Origin: Magnetococcales bacterium WMHbin3
GTDB lineage: Bacteria > Pseudomonadota > Magnetococcia > Magnetococcales > Magnetaquicoccaceae
Direction of reading: 5' to 3'
NCBI GenBank assembly: GCA_002753185.1
Contig: PDZX01000036.1
Span: 1 to 40,917, forward strand
DNA: 40,917 nt
The notes beneath the pieces are model-generated. The model did not search any database and was not told where the DNA came from. It saw only the letters and a list, made by a program, of their open reading frames with translations. Position 1 is the stretch's first letter, and every line of letters starts with the position of its first letter. This document shows positions 17,965 through 25,761 of this stretch, piece after piece. The position numbers and the translations under genes are program-made.

Positions 17965-19601
17965 GGGAGGTCCCGGATGGTGAACAGGGAAACGTCCTCG
18001 GCGTGGGCTTCGCGGAAGGCGCTGGCGTCCAGCCGCACCCCCTCCGCGCCTGCGGCGAAGGCCGGGTCCTCCAGAAAGAGCCGCAGTGGGGCGTTGCGCT
18101 CCGTGGCGAGAAAATCGAGGACCAGGGGCGCTCCTTGCCACCGTTCGATCAGGCAGGCGAGAAAAACGTATTCCACCCGGCGTTGCAGCACCCGGCAGGA
18201 GATGACCAGGGAGCGCACCCGGCCCGATTTCTCCACGAGGCAGGCGAGGATTTCGCCGTGGCTGCCGGTACGGTCCTCCAGGGTGGCCACGAACAGCCTG
18301 CCCCCCCCGGCGAGAATGGCTTCCATCTCCTCCTCGGCGAGACGGATGCCGTTGAGGTTGAACTGGTTGGTCTTGTTGATGAGTTGGTGGGCGCGGGCGC
18401 GCGCTCCGGCTTGCGGCTCGCGGATGGTCAGGACCATGGCCAGCCCGCGCAAAAAGGCGGTCAATGGCCCTTCCCCGGCTTGCGGTGGAGGTTGATCGGC
18501 CAGCATGCGATGGTAGAGTACGGTGCGTTCCCCGTCCTCGGCGGTGAGGGCGTGCCGCGAGGCGAGGCGGGCGACCCGATCCAAGAAATGGGAAAAGACC
18601 TCTTCGTCGCCCGGAAACTGGAGAGTAACAACTTGCGGAAGATTGGCCGCCACTTCCGCCAGTTCCACCGGGTTGTCGTCCACGAAGAGAAAGGCGTCCA
18701 GGCCGAGATTGAGGGTGGTGGCCAGGTGGCGAATCTGGGCGGATTTGGCCCCGTAGCCGGCCCGGAAGGTGACGAAGTCCTCCTCGCTCAATGGCATGCG
18801 TCCCGTTTTGAACGGCGCGCGCGACAGATCCTCGTCGTTGCGGGTGACGGCGGCCAGCAGCAGACCCTGCCTTTTCAGCCGCTTGAGAAGGGATTGAAAG
18901 AGAAAAAAACGATAGCTCGCGGCTTCCGGGGCCGCCGACACCCCTGCGGGGCCGTCCTCGCCGACGACGCCGCGCCAGAGGGTGTGGTCCAGGTCGGTGA
19001 CGATCGCCTTGATCGACCCCGCCGGTGGGGCCGCGAGCCATTCCAGCAACTCCCCGGCGAGTGTACCCAGGCGGCTGCCGGCCACGGGTTGGCCGCTGGC
19101 CAGATAACCGGCCAGGGAGAAATCCCGCGCCTCCAACAACAAAGCACCTTGCCGGGCGATTTTTTTCAGCAGTTCCCCGGTCAGGGCAACCGAAGCGGAG
19201 TGATTGGGCAGCAAGGGTGGCATCGGGGCGGGCAGCCAGGCGATGCGGGCCATGGGGCGGCTTGCGACCAGACGCAGGCGGCGGTCGGCTTCGGCCAGCA
19301 GGGCCTCCTCGTCCACCAGGGCGCTGTTGCCGGTGCGCCAGTCGCACTCCGGGATCAGGTCCCAGGGCAGGAGCAAAAACAGCTCCGGACGGTCGGGCAA
19401 GGTCGGCAGGGTGACCAGGGACTGGATCAAGGCGCCGAATGGCAAGGTTTCCAACACCAGCCGGATGTTGCGAACGGCGGCCTGGGCGCGCAGGAATGGG
19501 ACCAATCCGTCCAGCATGCCGGAGCCTCCCAGCAGCAACGGCCGGGCGGGGAGGTCGTCCAGGGGGGTGGCGAGGATCCTTTTGGCCTCCAGGAAGTTCA
19601 T
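17961..19601 (-). CDS. FkbH-like HAD-IIIC protein
   Basis: A 546-residue protein. The HAD phosphatase-like core begins with VTDLDHTLWRGVVGEDG (DLDHT at 203-207), followed by AVTRNDE and FLFVDDNPVELAEV. The N-terminal segment (GGSGMLDGLVPFL) and the C-terminal GNAT-like region (AHQLINKTNQFNLNG) complete the FkbH layout. Characterised FkbH proteins dephosphorylate 1,3-bisphosphoglycerate and load a glyceryl group on an acyl carrier protein; relatives also occur in sugar acylation cassettes. ATG 19601 overlaps the SDR stop (ATGA) when the C-tract frameshift is corrected. In the sequenced phase the upstream frame reads into this gene without a stop, giving a 901-residue fusion from 20666. Confidence 0.87.
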   Translation of the reverse strand: MNFLEAKRILATPLDDLPARPLLLGGSGMLDGLVPFLRAQAAVRNIRLVLETLPFGALIQSLVTLPTLPDRPELFLLLPWDLIPECDWRTGNSALVDEEALLAEADRRLRLVASRPMARIAWLPAPMPPLLPNHSASVALTGELLKKIARQGALLLEARDFSLAGYLASGQPVAGSRLGTLAGELLEWLAAPPAGSIKAIVTDLDHTLWRGVVGEDGPAGVSAAPEAASYRFFLFQSLLKRLKRQGLLLAAVTRNDEDLSRAPFKTGRMPLSEEDFVTFRAGYGAKSAQIRHLATTLNLGLDAFLFVDDNPVELAEVAANLPQVVTLQFPGDEEVFSHFLDRVARLASRHALTAEDGERTVLYHRMLADQPPPQAGEGPLTAFLRGLAMVLTIREPQAGARARAHQLINKTNQFNLNGIRLAEEEMEAILAGGGRLFVATLEDRTGSHGEILACLVEKSGRVRSLVISCRVLQRRVEYVFLACLIERWQGAPLVLDFLATERNAPLRLFLEDPAFAAGAEGVRLDASAFREAHAEDVSLFTIRDLP

Positions 19602-20666
19602 GGCACCATGCCCCCGGAGAGATTGACCACGGCCCCGGAGGTGAAGAGCGAGGGGTTGTCCAGCAGCCAGCGAATCTGATCGGCGGCCTCGCTGGTGGTG
19701 ATCAGGCGTCCGAAGGGGGAGCGGTCGGCGTGTTTTTGCAGGATGGCCGGATGGATGCCGGCGTTCATGCCGGGTCCCTCGATGATGTCGAGGATCAGGC
19801 CAAGGCACTTGCGTCCCCCGGCGCCCAACTCCAGGGCGAGGATGCGGGTCAGGGGGGGGGATCAGGGATTTGGCCAGGCTGTAGAGGGGCATGCGGTAGT
19901 GGTGCCAGCCCGGATCGGCCATGGTGGAGCCGACCAGGATCAGTGGCGCGCCGGGCAGGCCATGTTTGGCCAGGATTTCGGCCAGCAGGATCATTTGCAT
20001 CAGGGGCGCGGCGACGTGGTGGTGGACCGCCTCGCGGGTGGAGGCGGCCAGTTGGGTCAGGCGCTGGTTGTCGGGTTTGGGCCAGCCGCAATGGACGATG
20101 CCGGCAACGGGCCGATCCGGCAGGGGCGCCATGGCCTCACCGTCGCGGGACCAGGCCATGCCGGAGGGTCCCAGCAGGCGCAGCAGCGCCGCTCCGAGGC
20201 CGCCGGATGCGCCGGTGACCAGGACCACCGGGGTATCCGGAAACGCGGCTGTCGTCTCCGGGGCCGGGGCATCCCCGACTTGCACCGCGTGGTGATAACC
20301 GAACTGGTAGCTCCCCTCGACGCAGCGCACGCCGGTTTGGGCATCGTCGATGGTGACGGTCACCTCGCCGCCGTCCGGGGTGGCGTTGCGCAGCGTGCCG
20401 GTCACGCGCAGGGTGGCCGGGGGGTGAACCGGGGCGACGAAGCGCAGCCGCATGCCGTGCAGCAGGCACTCGCGTCCGGGGAGGTGCATCCCGGCCAGGC
20501 GGGAGAACAGGGCGGCGGAAAAGGCCCCGTGCAGGATGGGACGCCCGAAGGTGGTACCCGCCGCGTAGGCGGGATCGGTATGCAGCGGGTTGTGATCTCC
20601 GGAGAGGTCGGCGAAGCGCAGCGCATCCTCGTGGGTGACGCGGACCTCGAAGCCGGCGGTGCTCAT
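19598..20666 (-). CDS. MaoC-like/SDR fusion protein, frameshifted at a C9 tract
   Basis: Residues 1-130 are a MaoC/hotdog hydratase domain with SGDHNPLHTDP (Asp24, His29). From about 145 a short-chain dehydrogenase follows, with VTGASGGLGAA (TGxxxGxG at 151-158) and the active-site YSLAK (Tyr262, Lys266). The reading frame breaks at nine C on the minus strand (G run 19852-19860). Removing one C restores LTRILALELGAGGRKCLGLI and an SDR-like end (SGAVVNLSGGMVP), for 355 residues in total, stopping at 19598 in an ATGA overlap with FkbH. ATG 20666 overlaps the ACP stop. The enzyme would reduce and dehydrate or hydrate an acyl chain. Whether the shift is phase variation, mutation or sequencing error cannot be told here. 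Confidence 0.82.
19852..19860. repeat. Homopolymeric G9/C9 tract, frame-switching
   Basis: Nine G on the plus strand, inside the SDR domain. With nine, the MaoC-SDR frame runs into FkbH. With eight, SDR ends normally at 19598. With seven, a TGA follows almost at once. Such tracts slip during replication and are also a common source of sequencing error. Confidence 0.9.
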
Positions 20667-20902
20667 GACCCCTTTTCTTCCAGCAGCAGGCGGGCGGCGG
20701 CAAAGGAGGTGACGCGGTCCATCTCCTCGATGGAGAGGGAGAGGGAAAACTCGCTTTCGATGGCCGCCAGCAGGGTGACATGCGCCAGGGAGTTCCAGCG
20801 GGGTTCGGTCAGGTTGCGGATGCCGTCGGGGATCTCCTCGGGACGGAGTTCCAGGACGGCACGAAAGATCTCCCGGAGTTTTTCCTCGGCATCGGGTCGC
20901 AT
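20663..20902 (-). CDS. Acyl carrier protein
   Basis: A 79-residue acidic helical protein with the ACP pattern. The phosphopantetheine-attachment serine is Ser38 in the sequence RWNSLAHVTLL. The usual DSL is NSL here, which is seen in some FkbH-linked carriers. ATG 20902 is preceded by AAGGGG ten bases upstream. The frame is open further upstream but without support. It is the first gene of the acyl cassette (ACP, MaoC-SDR, FkbH, GNAT), all joined by four-base overlaps, and should carry the acyl group that those enzymes make and transfer. Confidence 0.85.
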   Translation of the reverse strand: MRPDAEEKLREIFRAVLELRPEEIPDGIRNLTEPRWNSLAHVTLLAAIESEFSLSLSIEEMDRVTSFAAARLLLEEKGS

Positions 20903-20985
20903 GATGGAATCCCCTTGTCTGGATCGAGAAACGGTGCGCCACCATGATGCCGGGGATCCGGCCATTTTTCAAGCCCTGATGCGGC

Positions 20986-21014
20986 TTGACATTCCGGCCA
21001 TCCCGCCACATGAT
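20986..21014 (+). promoter_or_regulatory. Predicted sigma70 promoter for the GT39-like gene
   Basis: TTGACA (20986-20991) and CATGAT (21009-21014) are spaced by 17 bases. The -35 box is perfect and the -10 matches 4 of 6. Transcription would start about 26 bases before ATG 21047. It lies in the divergent gap between the ACP cassette and the glycosyltransferase. Confidence 0.5.
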
Positions 21015-21046
21015 GCCGGTATCACAACTGGCGACGCAACCACTCC

Positions 21047-22681
21047 ATGAAAATCAAACTCACTCACGCCCCGGATCTCCTGCTGCTGGCTGGAGTCATC
21101 TTTTTATTATTTTCCAAGGGATTGACCGATCCGGAAATCGGCTGGCCGGACGCGGATCGCATCCTGATGGACGGGCTGTTCCTGCACGACCTGCTGCGGG
21201 ACCTGACGCCCGCCACCCTGTTGTCCGGCGATCCGGTGCAGGCCCTCTTCCAGTACGCCCAGCGCTATTACGCCCAATATCCCGCCTTGAGCCTGGGGTC
21301 CCGCCCGCCGTTCTTTCCCCTGATGGAGGCGCTGTTTTTTCTGCTGTTCGGGGTGCATGACCTCAGCGGCCGGCTGTGCGTGCTCTTTTTCGCCCTGATC
21401 GGGGCAGCGGCCTGGTACGACCTGATACGCCGCTCTTTCGACCGTGCCACCGCCCTGCTGGCCAGCGGTCTGCTTTTCACCACCCCGTTCATCGTCCAGT
21501 GGGGGTGGTACAACATGTTGGAACTCCCGGTCCTCGCCATGAGCCTGCTCACCGCCAATTTCTTCTGGCGCTACACCGACTCCGGCCAGACCCGGTGGCT
21601 TTACGGGACCGTCATCGCCTTTGCCCTGACCCTGTGGACCAAACAGACGGCCATTTTCATGGCGCTCTGGTTCCTGCCCTGGCTGTTGATCACCGGCCAT
21701 TGGCGGACCCTGTTCGCCAGACGCGCCTCCTGGGGGGCGATCCTGTTGCTGCTGGCGCTGACCCTGCCGCTGGGGTGGTTGACCATCGCCCTCTCCAAAA
21801 TGAATCTGAGCATGACCCTCCAGGGCCTGGACCCGACCCTTCGGGAACTGGGCCTGACCGACTGGGCCTATCTGCGCATCTATCTCGACCTGCTGATCGA
21901 GCATCAGGTCACCTGGCCGCTATTGATGCTGGCCGCTGCCGGGGCCGGGGCCGCTCTCTGGCGACGGGACAAACGGGTGCTCTTTTATCTCCTGCTCATT
22001 CTGGCGACCTATCTGTTCTTCACCGCGATCCGCTCCTACCGCTACGATCGTCTGACCCTCTTCTGGGTACCCGGTTTCGCGCTGCTGGCGGCCCTGCCCG
22101 CCCACTACCTGAACCGCTGGCCCGCTTTTGCCGGGATCGCCCTGGTGATCGCCTGGCAGGCCCACGCGGGCCATCTGGCCACCCCGGCCTTTTCCAGGGG
22201 GTATCTGGAGGCCGCCAGGAGCGCCATCCAGCACTCCCGTCAGGGGATGATCTTCATGGACGGTTTTAATAATGGTTATTTTACCTATTATGTCAGATTA
22301 AACGATCCGCAACGGCGCATGCATGTGCTGCGCGGGGACAAGCTGCTCCACTCCTCGTCGGTCTTTGCCGATACCTGGCGCAAGGTGCATGTCACCCGCC
22401 TGGAGGAGATCAAGACCCTGTTCGACGAATACGGCATCGACATCGCCGTGGTGGAGGAGCGCAACTATACCGACCTGCCGATCCACCAGGTATTGCGCGA
22501 CTTTCTGCAAAGCGACGCCTTCGAGCGGATCCGGACCATTCCGGTGGCCTCCACCCGCTCGGCCCTGCGGGGGCAATCCCTGCTCGTCTACCGCTACAAG
22601 GATGCCAGGCCGCGCACGAAACGAGAGATGACTCTCGCCGTCCCCATCGTGGGCCAGACCTTGCGGGTTTCGGAAAAATAG
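21047..22681 (+). CDS. GT39/ArnT-like membrane glycosyltransferase
   Basis: A 544-residue protein with about a dozen hydrophobic segments. The first periplasmic loop contains WPDADRILMDG, whose acidic residues resemble the catalytic site of GT-C enzymes (PMT/ArnT), and SRPPFFPLMEALFF is also typical. The C-terminal soluble part starts at about residue 400. Such enzymes use a polyprenyl-phosphate sugar on the periplasmic side to glycosylate lipids, glycans or proteins. It has its own predicted promoter and stands alone on the plus strand, 101 bases before the radical SAM gene. Confidence 0.82.
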   Translation: MKIKLTHAPDLLLLAGVIFLLFSKGLTDPEIGWPDADRILMDGLFLHDLLRDLTPATLLSGDPVQALFQYAQRYYAQYPALSLGSRPPFFPLMEALFFLLFGVHDLSGRLCVLFFALIGAAAWYDLIRRSFDRATALLASGLLFTTPFIVQWGWYNMLELPVLAMSLLTANFFWRYTDSGQTRWLYGTVIAFALTLWTKQTAIFMALWFLPWLLITGHWRTLFARRASWGAILLLLALTLPLGWLTIALSKMNLSMTLQGLDPTLRELGLTDWAYLRIYLDLLIEHQVTWPLLMLAAAGAGAALWRRDKRVLFYLLLILATYLFFTAIRSYRYDRLTLFWVPGFALLAALPAHYLNRWPAFAGIALVIAWQAHAGHLATPAFSRGYLEAARSAIQHSRQGMIFMDGFNNGYFTYYVRLNDPQRRMHVLRGDKLLHSSSVFADTWRKVHVTRLEEIKTLFDEYGIDIAVVEERNYTDLPIHQVLRDFLQSDAFERIRTIPVASTRSALRGQSLLVYRYKDARPRTKREMTLAVPIVGQTLRVSEK

Positions 22682-22713
22682 TGGCCCATCCGGTTGCAAC
22701 GCAATGGTTTTCC

Positions 22714-22742
22714 TTGACTTTTGCCCATGCGAAAGGCATTAT
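22714..22742 (+). promoter_or_regulatory. Predicted sigma70 promoter for the B12-type radical SAM gene
   Basis: TTGACT (22714-22719) and CATTAT (22737-22742) are spaced by 17 bases, matching 5 of 6 and 4 of 6. The start of transcription would be about 33 bases before ATG 22783. It lies in a gap visibly richer in AT than its surroundings. Confidence 0.45.
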
Positions 22743-22782
22743 GCATTAATCTATCAAATTCTTTGGATATGACAACAACCGC

Positions 22783-24282
22783 ATGAAAATGCTTTTCGTT
22801 TATCCCAATGTCACAAAACCCAAAACTCCCCAAATGGGCATATTGGCCGTGGGATCCTATCTCATGCACCACGGGGTGGACGTTGCACTCTGTGATCTGA
22901 CCTTTACGGAACCCGGTCGCTACCTGGATGTCACCCTGAACGCGATCGAAGCCAATCGACCCGATGTGGTGGGCTTTTCGGTGCGCACCCTGGAATTCCC
23001 GGTGGCCAGGGAGATCATGCGGGCCGTCCGCCGGCGTCACCCCCATCTCTTTCTGATCGCGGGCGGCCCCCACGCGACCTTTGTGCCCGAAGAGGTGGCC
23101 CCGCTGGTCGATTTCGGGGTGGCCGGGGACGGCGAGCAGAGTTGCCTGGAGATCGTCCAGGCACTGGCGAACGGCCAACGCGAAGCAATCGCGCAGATCC
23201 CGAACCTTTTTTTCCAGCACGAGGAGCACCTGATCCGCAACCCCCTGCGCCCGCTGTTCGACCTGGCGCAGGCCCCCCTGCCCCGCTACGAACTGTTCGA
23301 CGAACGCCATTACATCGACCACTGTTTTCTGCGCCTGGTGCCGGGCGCCAGGGTGTGCGGCGTGTTCGAGGGGAGCCGGGGGTGTCCCTACCAATGCACC
23401 TATTGCAGCAACGCCACCTTGATGGAACTCAACAAAAGCGGCGGCAAATGGCGCCGGGAGAAGCATCCCCTCCAGCTGCGCCGGGAGATCGACCACTTCA
23501 AATCGGCCTACGGACTGGAGATGATCTATTTCGTGGACGAGGTGATGATGACCTCGGACGCCCGCACCACGGACCTGCGCGAGCATCTGGCGGATCTGAA
23601 GACCCGCTTCGTCTTCATGGAGCGACCGGAATTGATCCGCCCCAGCCGCGTCCAGGACATGCAGGCCGCTGGCGCCTACTCCTGTTCCATCGGCATCGAG
23701 AGCGGCGACGAGGAGTTCCGCCGCCAGTTGCTGAAACGGCAGATGCCGGATCAAAAAATCCTGGAAAGTTTTCGACTCATGCAGCAGCACGGCATCCGTA
23801 CCCATGCCTTCATCATGATGGGCCTGCCCGGACAGACCGAGTCCGTGATGCAGGAGAGCATCCGGCTGCTCCAGACCATCCAGCCGAGCACGGCCCAGGC
23901 AACGACCTTTTTCCCCTTGCCGGGAACCGAGCTGTACGAGCTGGCCAGGGAGCAAAACCTCCTCGACCCGGACGCCCATCCCGACAATTACTACGCCCTA
24001 TCCGCCCTTGCCTATCCTGTCGCCTTCAAGCAACGCATCAAGATGTACGCCGACATGGTCAACCAGGAGTTGTGGCGCAACACCCGCATGCGCAACGGGA
24101 CGGTCTGGCTATGCACCCGCATGCCGTTTCTGTATCCCATCGTCTCCTGGTACATGACCAGTCCCGGCGGATATGTGCGTTACCGTTCCATCCGCGCCAT
24201 GACCTTCCGGCAATTCTGTCTGAAAGTGCTGGAAAAACTGACCGGGATCCGCATATCGTCCCGCCAGGAGGGGCAAGGATGA
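22783..24282 (+). CDS. B12-binding-domain radical SAM protein
   Basis: A 499-residue protein. Residues 1-140 form a cobalamin-binding-like Rossmann domain (MKMLFVYPN, VGFSVRTLEFP, LIAGGPHATFVPEEV). EGSRGCPYQCTYC follows with the radical SAM cluster cysteines Cys201, Cys205 and Cys208, then IGIESGDEEFRRQLLKR and a C-terminal helical part. The DxHxxG cobalamin motif is not evident, as in many BchE-like members, so B12 use is uncertain. Relatives in glycan and secondary-metabolite clusters perform methylation or other radical modifications. The glycan-locus context suggests modification of a sugar or lipid carrier; the substrate is unknown. Confidence 0.87.
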   Translation: MKMLFVYPNVTKPKTPQMGILAVGSYLMHHGVDVALCDLTFTEPGRYLDVTLNAIEANRPDVVGFSVRTLEFPVAREIMRAVRRRHPHLFLIAGGPHATFVPEEVAPLVDFGVAGDGEQSCLEIVQALANGQREAIAQIPNLFFQHEEHLIRNPLRPLFDLAQAPLPRYELFDERHYIDHCFLRLVPGARVCGVFEGSRGCPYQCTYCSNATLMELNKSGGKWRREKHPLQLRREIDHFKSAYGLEMIYFVDEVMMTSDARTTDLREHLADLKTRFVFMERPELIRPSRVQDMQAAGAYSCSIGIESGDEEFRRQLLKRQMPDQKILESFRLMQQHGIRTHAFIMMGLPGQTESVMQESIRLLQTIQPSTAQATTFFPLPGTELYELAREQNLLDPDAHPDNYYALSALAYPVAFKQRIKMYADMVNQELWRNTRMRNGTVWLCTRMPFLYPIVSWYMTSPGGYVRYRSIRAMTFRQFCLKVLEKLTGIRISSRQEGQG

Positions 24283-24375
24283 GCCGGCTTGACCGGTCAT
24301 CCATCGGATCGCACAATAAAAATATTAAGGATAAATACTCACAAAAATAAAGGAGCGTCTTGAATTTGGTACCTC

Positions 24376-24546
24376 ATGTTATTTCACGTAGCCTTCTTTT
24401 TGACAACTTATAGAATCAACCATTTTACGCGCGCGCATCTCCCAGAGCCATACATGGGGAGCTTCACCACCCAGTCCCGGCTGTTGGAACAGGAAGGCGG
24501 GATTGATCTGGTGTTTCTGGGGAGCAGCCACCAAAATCGGCGCAGT
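24376..24546 (+). pseudogene. Truncated SGNH/DltD-like gene (N-terminal fragment)
   Basis: The frame from ATG 24376 starts with a hydrophobic segment (MLFHVAFFLTTYRI) and reaches DLVFLGSSHQNRRS, which looks like SGNH block I (compare DFVFIGNSMLFSRID in the gene at 12298). About residue 57 it meets the stop region of the opposite-strand radical SAM gene. The remaining open frame is only the shadow of that gene. The rest of the SGNH protein is absent from the window, so this is a broken gene. The leader before it (24283-24375) is AT-rich and contains AAGGAG at 24350-24355, too far from the ATG to be its ribosome-binding site. Confidence 0.6.
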
Positions 24547-25596
24547 TTAATAATAATGTCTGTGGCAGCACCGGAAGCAGGCCGGAATGGCGCCGCCGTC
24601 GCGGATCATGCGCCGGAACTCCCTGGCTTTTTCACTATTGATGACCTCCCGCAGGGTGTGGTCGCGTACGTTGCCGAGAATCTGCTTGCACACCTCCACG
24701 TCCCCATTGTAATGGACCCGCACCGACAGCCAGGGGTTGAGGCAGGATTTGGCTGTCGGGTGGCAGCGGTCGGTGTAATAGCCATGGACATCCCCGGTTC
24801 CGATCTTCGGAATCAGGGTGACCGGGATGCGGTAATGTCCCCCCTGCTCCATCTTCCGACAGAACTCCGTCAACATGGCGAGGCGCTCTTCGCCACGAAT
24901 GACGAAGCTGGCCGGATCGTCCATCTCCTGTTCGCTGAAGATGAGGTGCTGGAAACTCAGCCGGTCGATGGGCAGGGCGGTATACTCCGCAGCGATGCGT
25001 TCCAGGTGCTCCAGATTGGGGGTGTTGATGACGCAGTTGACGCTGACGATGGGGGTCTTCAGGCCTCTGGCCTTCTTGAGTTCGTCGATTTTCATCAGCC
25101 CCTTGATGACCCGCTGGTACGAACCGGGGATCTTCACCACCTGGTCATGAGTCTCGGCAGTGCCATGAAAGGAGAGATTGATGGCGTAAGCGCGGTTGTC
25201 GATGATCTCCTCCGCGTGGCGTCCCAACAGATCGCCGTTGGTATTCATGGTCCACTTCAGTCCCAGTTCCCGACACAGTTCCATGGAGGGTCGGATGTGC
25301 TCGTAGACCAGCGGCTCCCCGTGGCCGGCGAAATGGAGCACCGGCTTGTGGGTCAAGGCGCCGCACTCCCGGAGAATCTTTTGCATCAGCGCGAAATCCA
25401 TCCGGTTTTTCACCCGGATGATGGACTTGGCGCTCTCGCACATCATGCAGTCGTAGTTGCAGATGTTGGTAGGATAGATATTGATGGAGGATAGAAAGAA
25501 AAGACGCGGACTGCGACGCAGCAGATTGAGCGCACTGGAGGAATCACCAATGAGATAACGCCGCAAGGAACGGGGGATGAGGGGCATGGTCGTCAC
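24547..25596 (-). CDS. Radical SAM/SPASM domain protein
   Basis: A 349-residue protein. Cys46, Cys50 and Cys53 in NICNYDCMMC bind the radical SAM cluster. HFAGHGEPLVYEHI is the GGE-like motif, and MNTNGDLL and INLSFHG follow. The C-terminal SPASM region supplies cysteines in CLNPWLSV, CKQILGN and CFRCC for auxiliary clusters. Start: GTG 25596 or, more likely, ATG 25587. It is the only minus-strand gene between plus-strand glycan genes, and its end abuts the broken SGNH gene, so it seems to have been inserted or inverted. Glycan-locus SPASM enzymes often act on sugars or lipid-linked substrates; the actual target is unknown. Confidence 0.87.
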   Translation of the reverse strand: MTTMPLIPRSLRRYLIGDSSSALNLLRRSPRLFFLSSINIYPTNICNYDCMMCESAKSIIRVKNRMDFALMQKILRECGALTHKPVLHFAGHGEPLVYEHIRPSMELCRELGLKWTMNTNGDLLGRHAEEIIDNRAYAINLSFHGTAETHDQVVKIPGSYQRVIKGLMKIDELKKARGLKTPIVSVNCVINTPNLEHLERIAAEYTALPIDRLSFQHLIFSEQEMDDPASFVIRGEERLAMLTEFCRKMEQGGHYRIPVTLIPKIGTGDVHGYYTDRCHPTAKSCLNPWLSVRVHYNGDVEVCKQILGNVRDHTLREVINSEKAREFRRMIRDGGAIPACFRCCHRHYY

Positions 25597-25690
25597 TTTG
25601 GCAAGGGAGAGTGGAGGCGAGACGCGCTTCCCGATGCAAGCAGGTTAATCCGAATTTTTGCTCCCGACAAGGGAAGCGGCGTCCCCGGCA

Positions 25691-25720
25691 TTGACAGACA
25701 CGCCGTGGGGGAACGACACT
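25691..25720 (+). promoter_or_regulatory. Possible promoter for XrtA-type glycosyltransferase operon
   Basis: A perfect -35 box TTGACA (25691-25696) is followed 18 bases later by a poor -10 (GACACT, 3 of 6). It lies in the divergent gap 25597-25761, about 40 bases before ATG 25762. Nothing else stands out in this gap. Confidence 0.28.
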
Positions 25721-25761
25721 ATGCCCATTCGCCAACCGATTGCCGCCACCAAGAAACGGCC

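Noticed and set aside
17104-19347. A 747-residue minus-strand frame
   Set aside because: Only its last 286 residues (GNAT) are real. The earlier part is an out-of-frame shadow of the FkbH gene.
24550-25494. Continuation of the broken SGNH frame through to 25494
   Set aside because: The stretch is antisense to the SPASM radical SAM gene, which has complete motifs, so the continuation is not coding.
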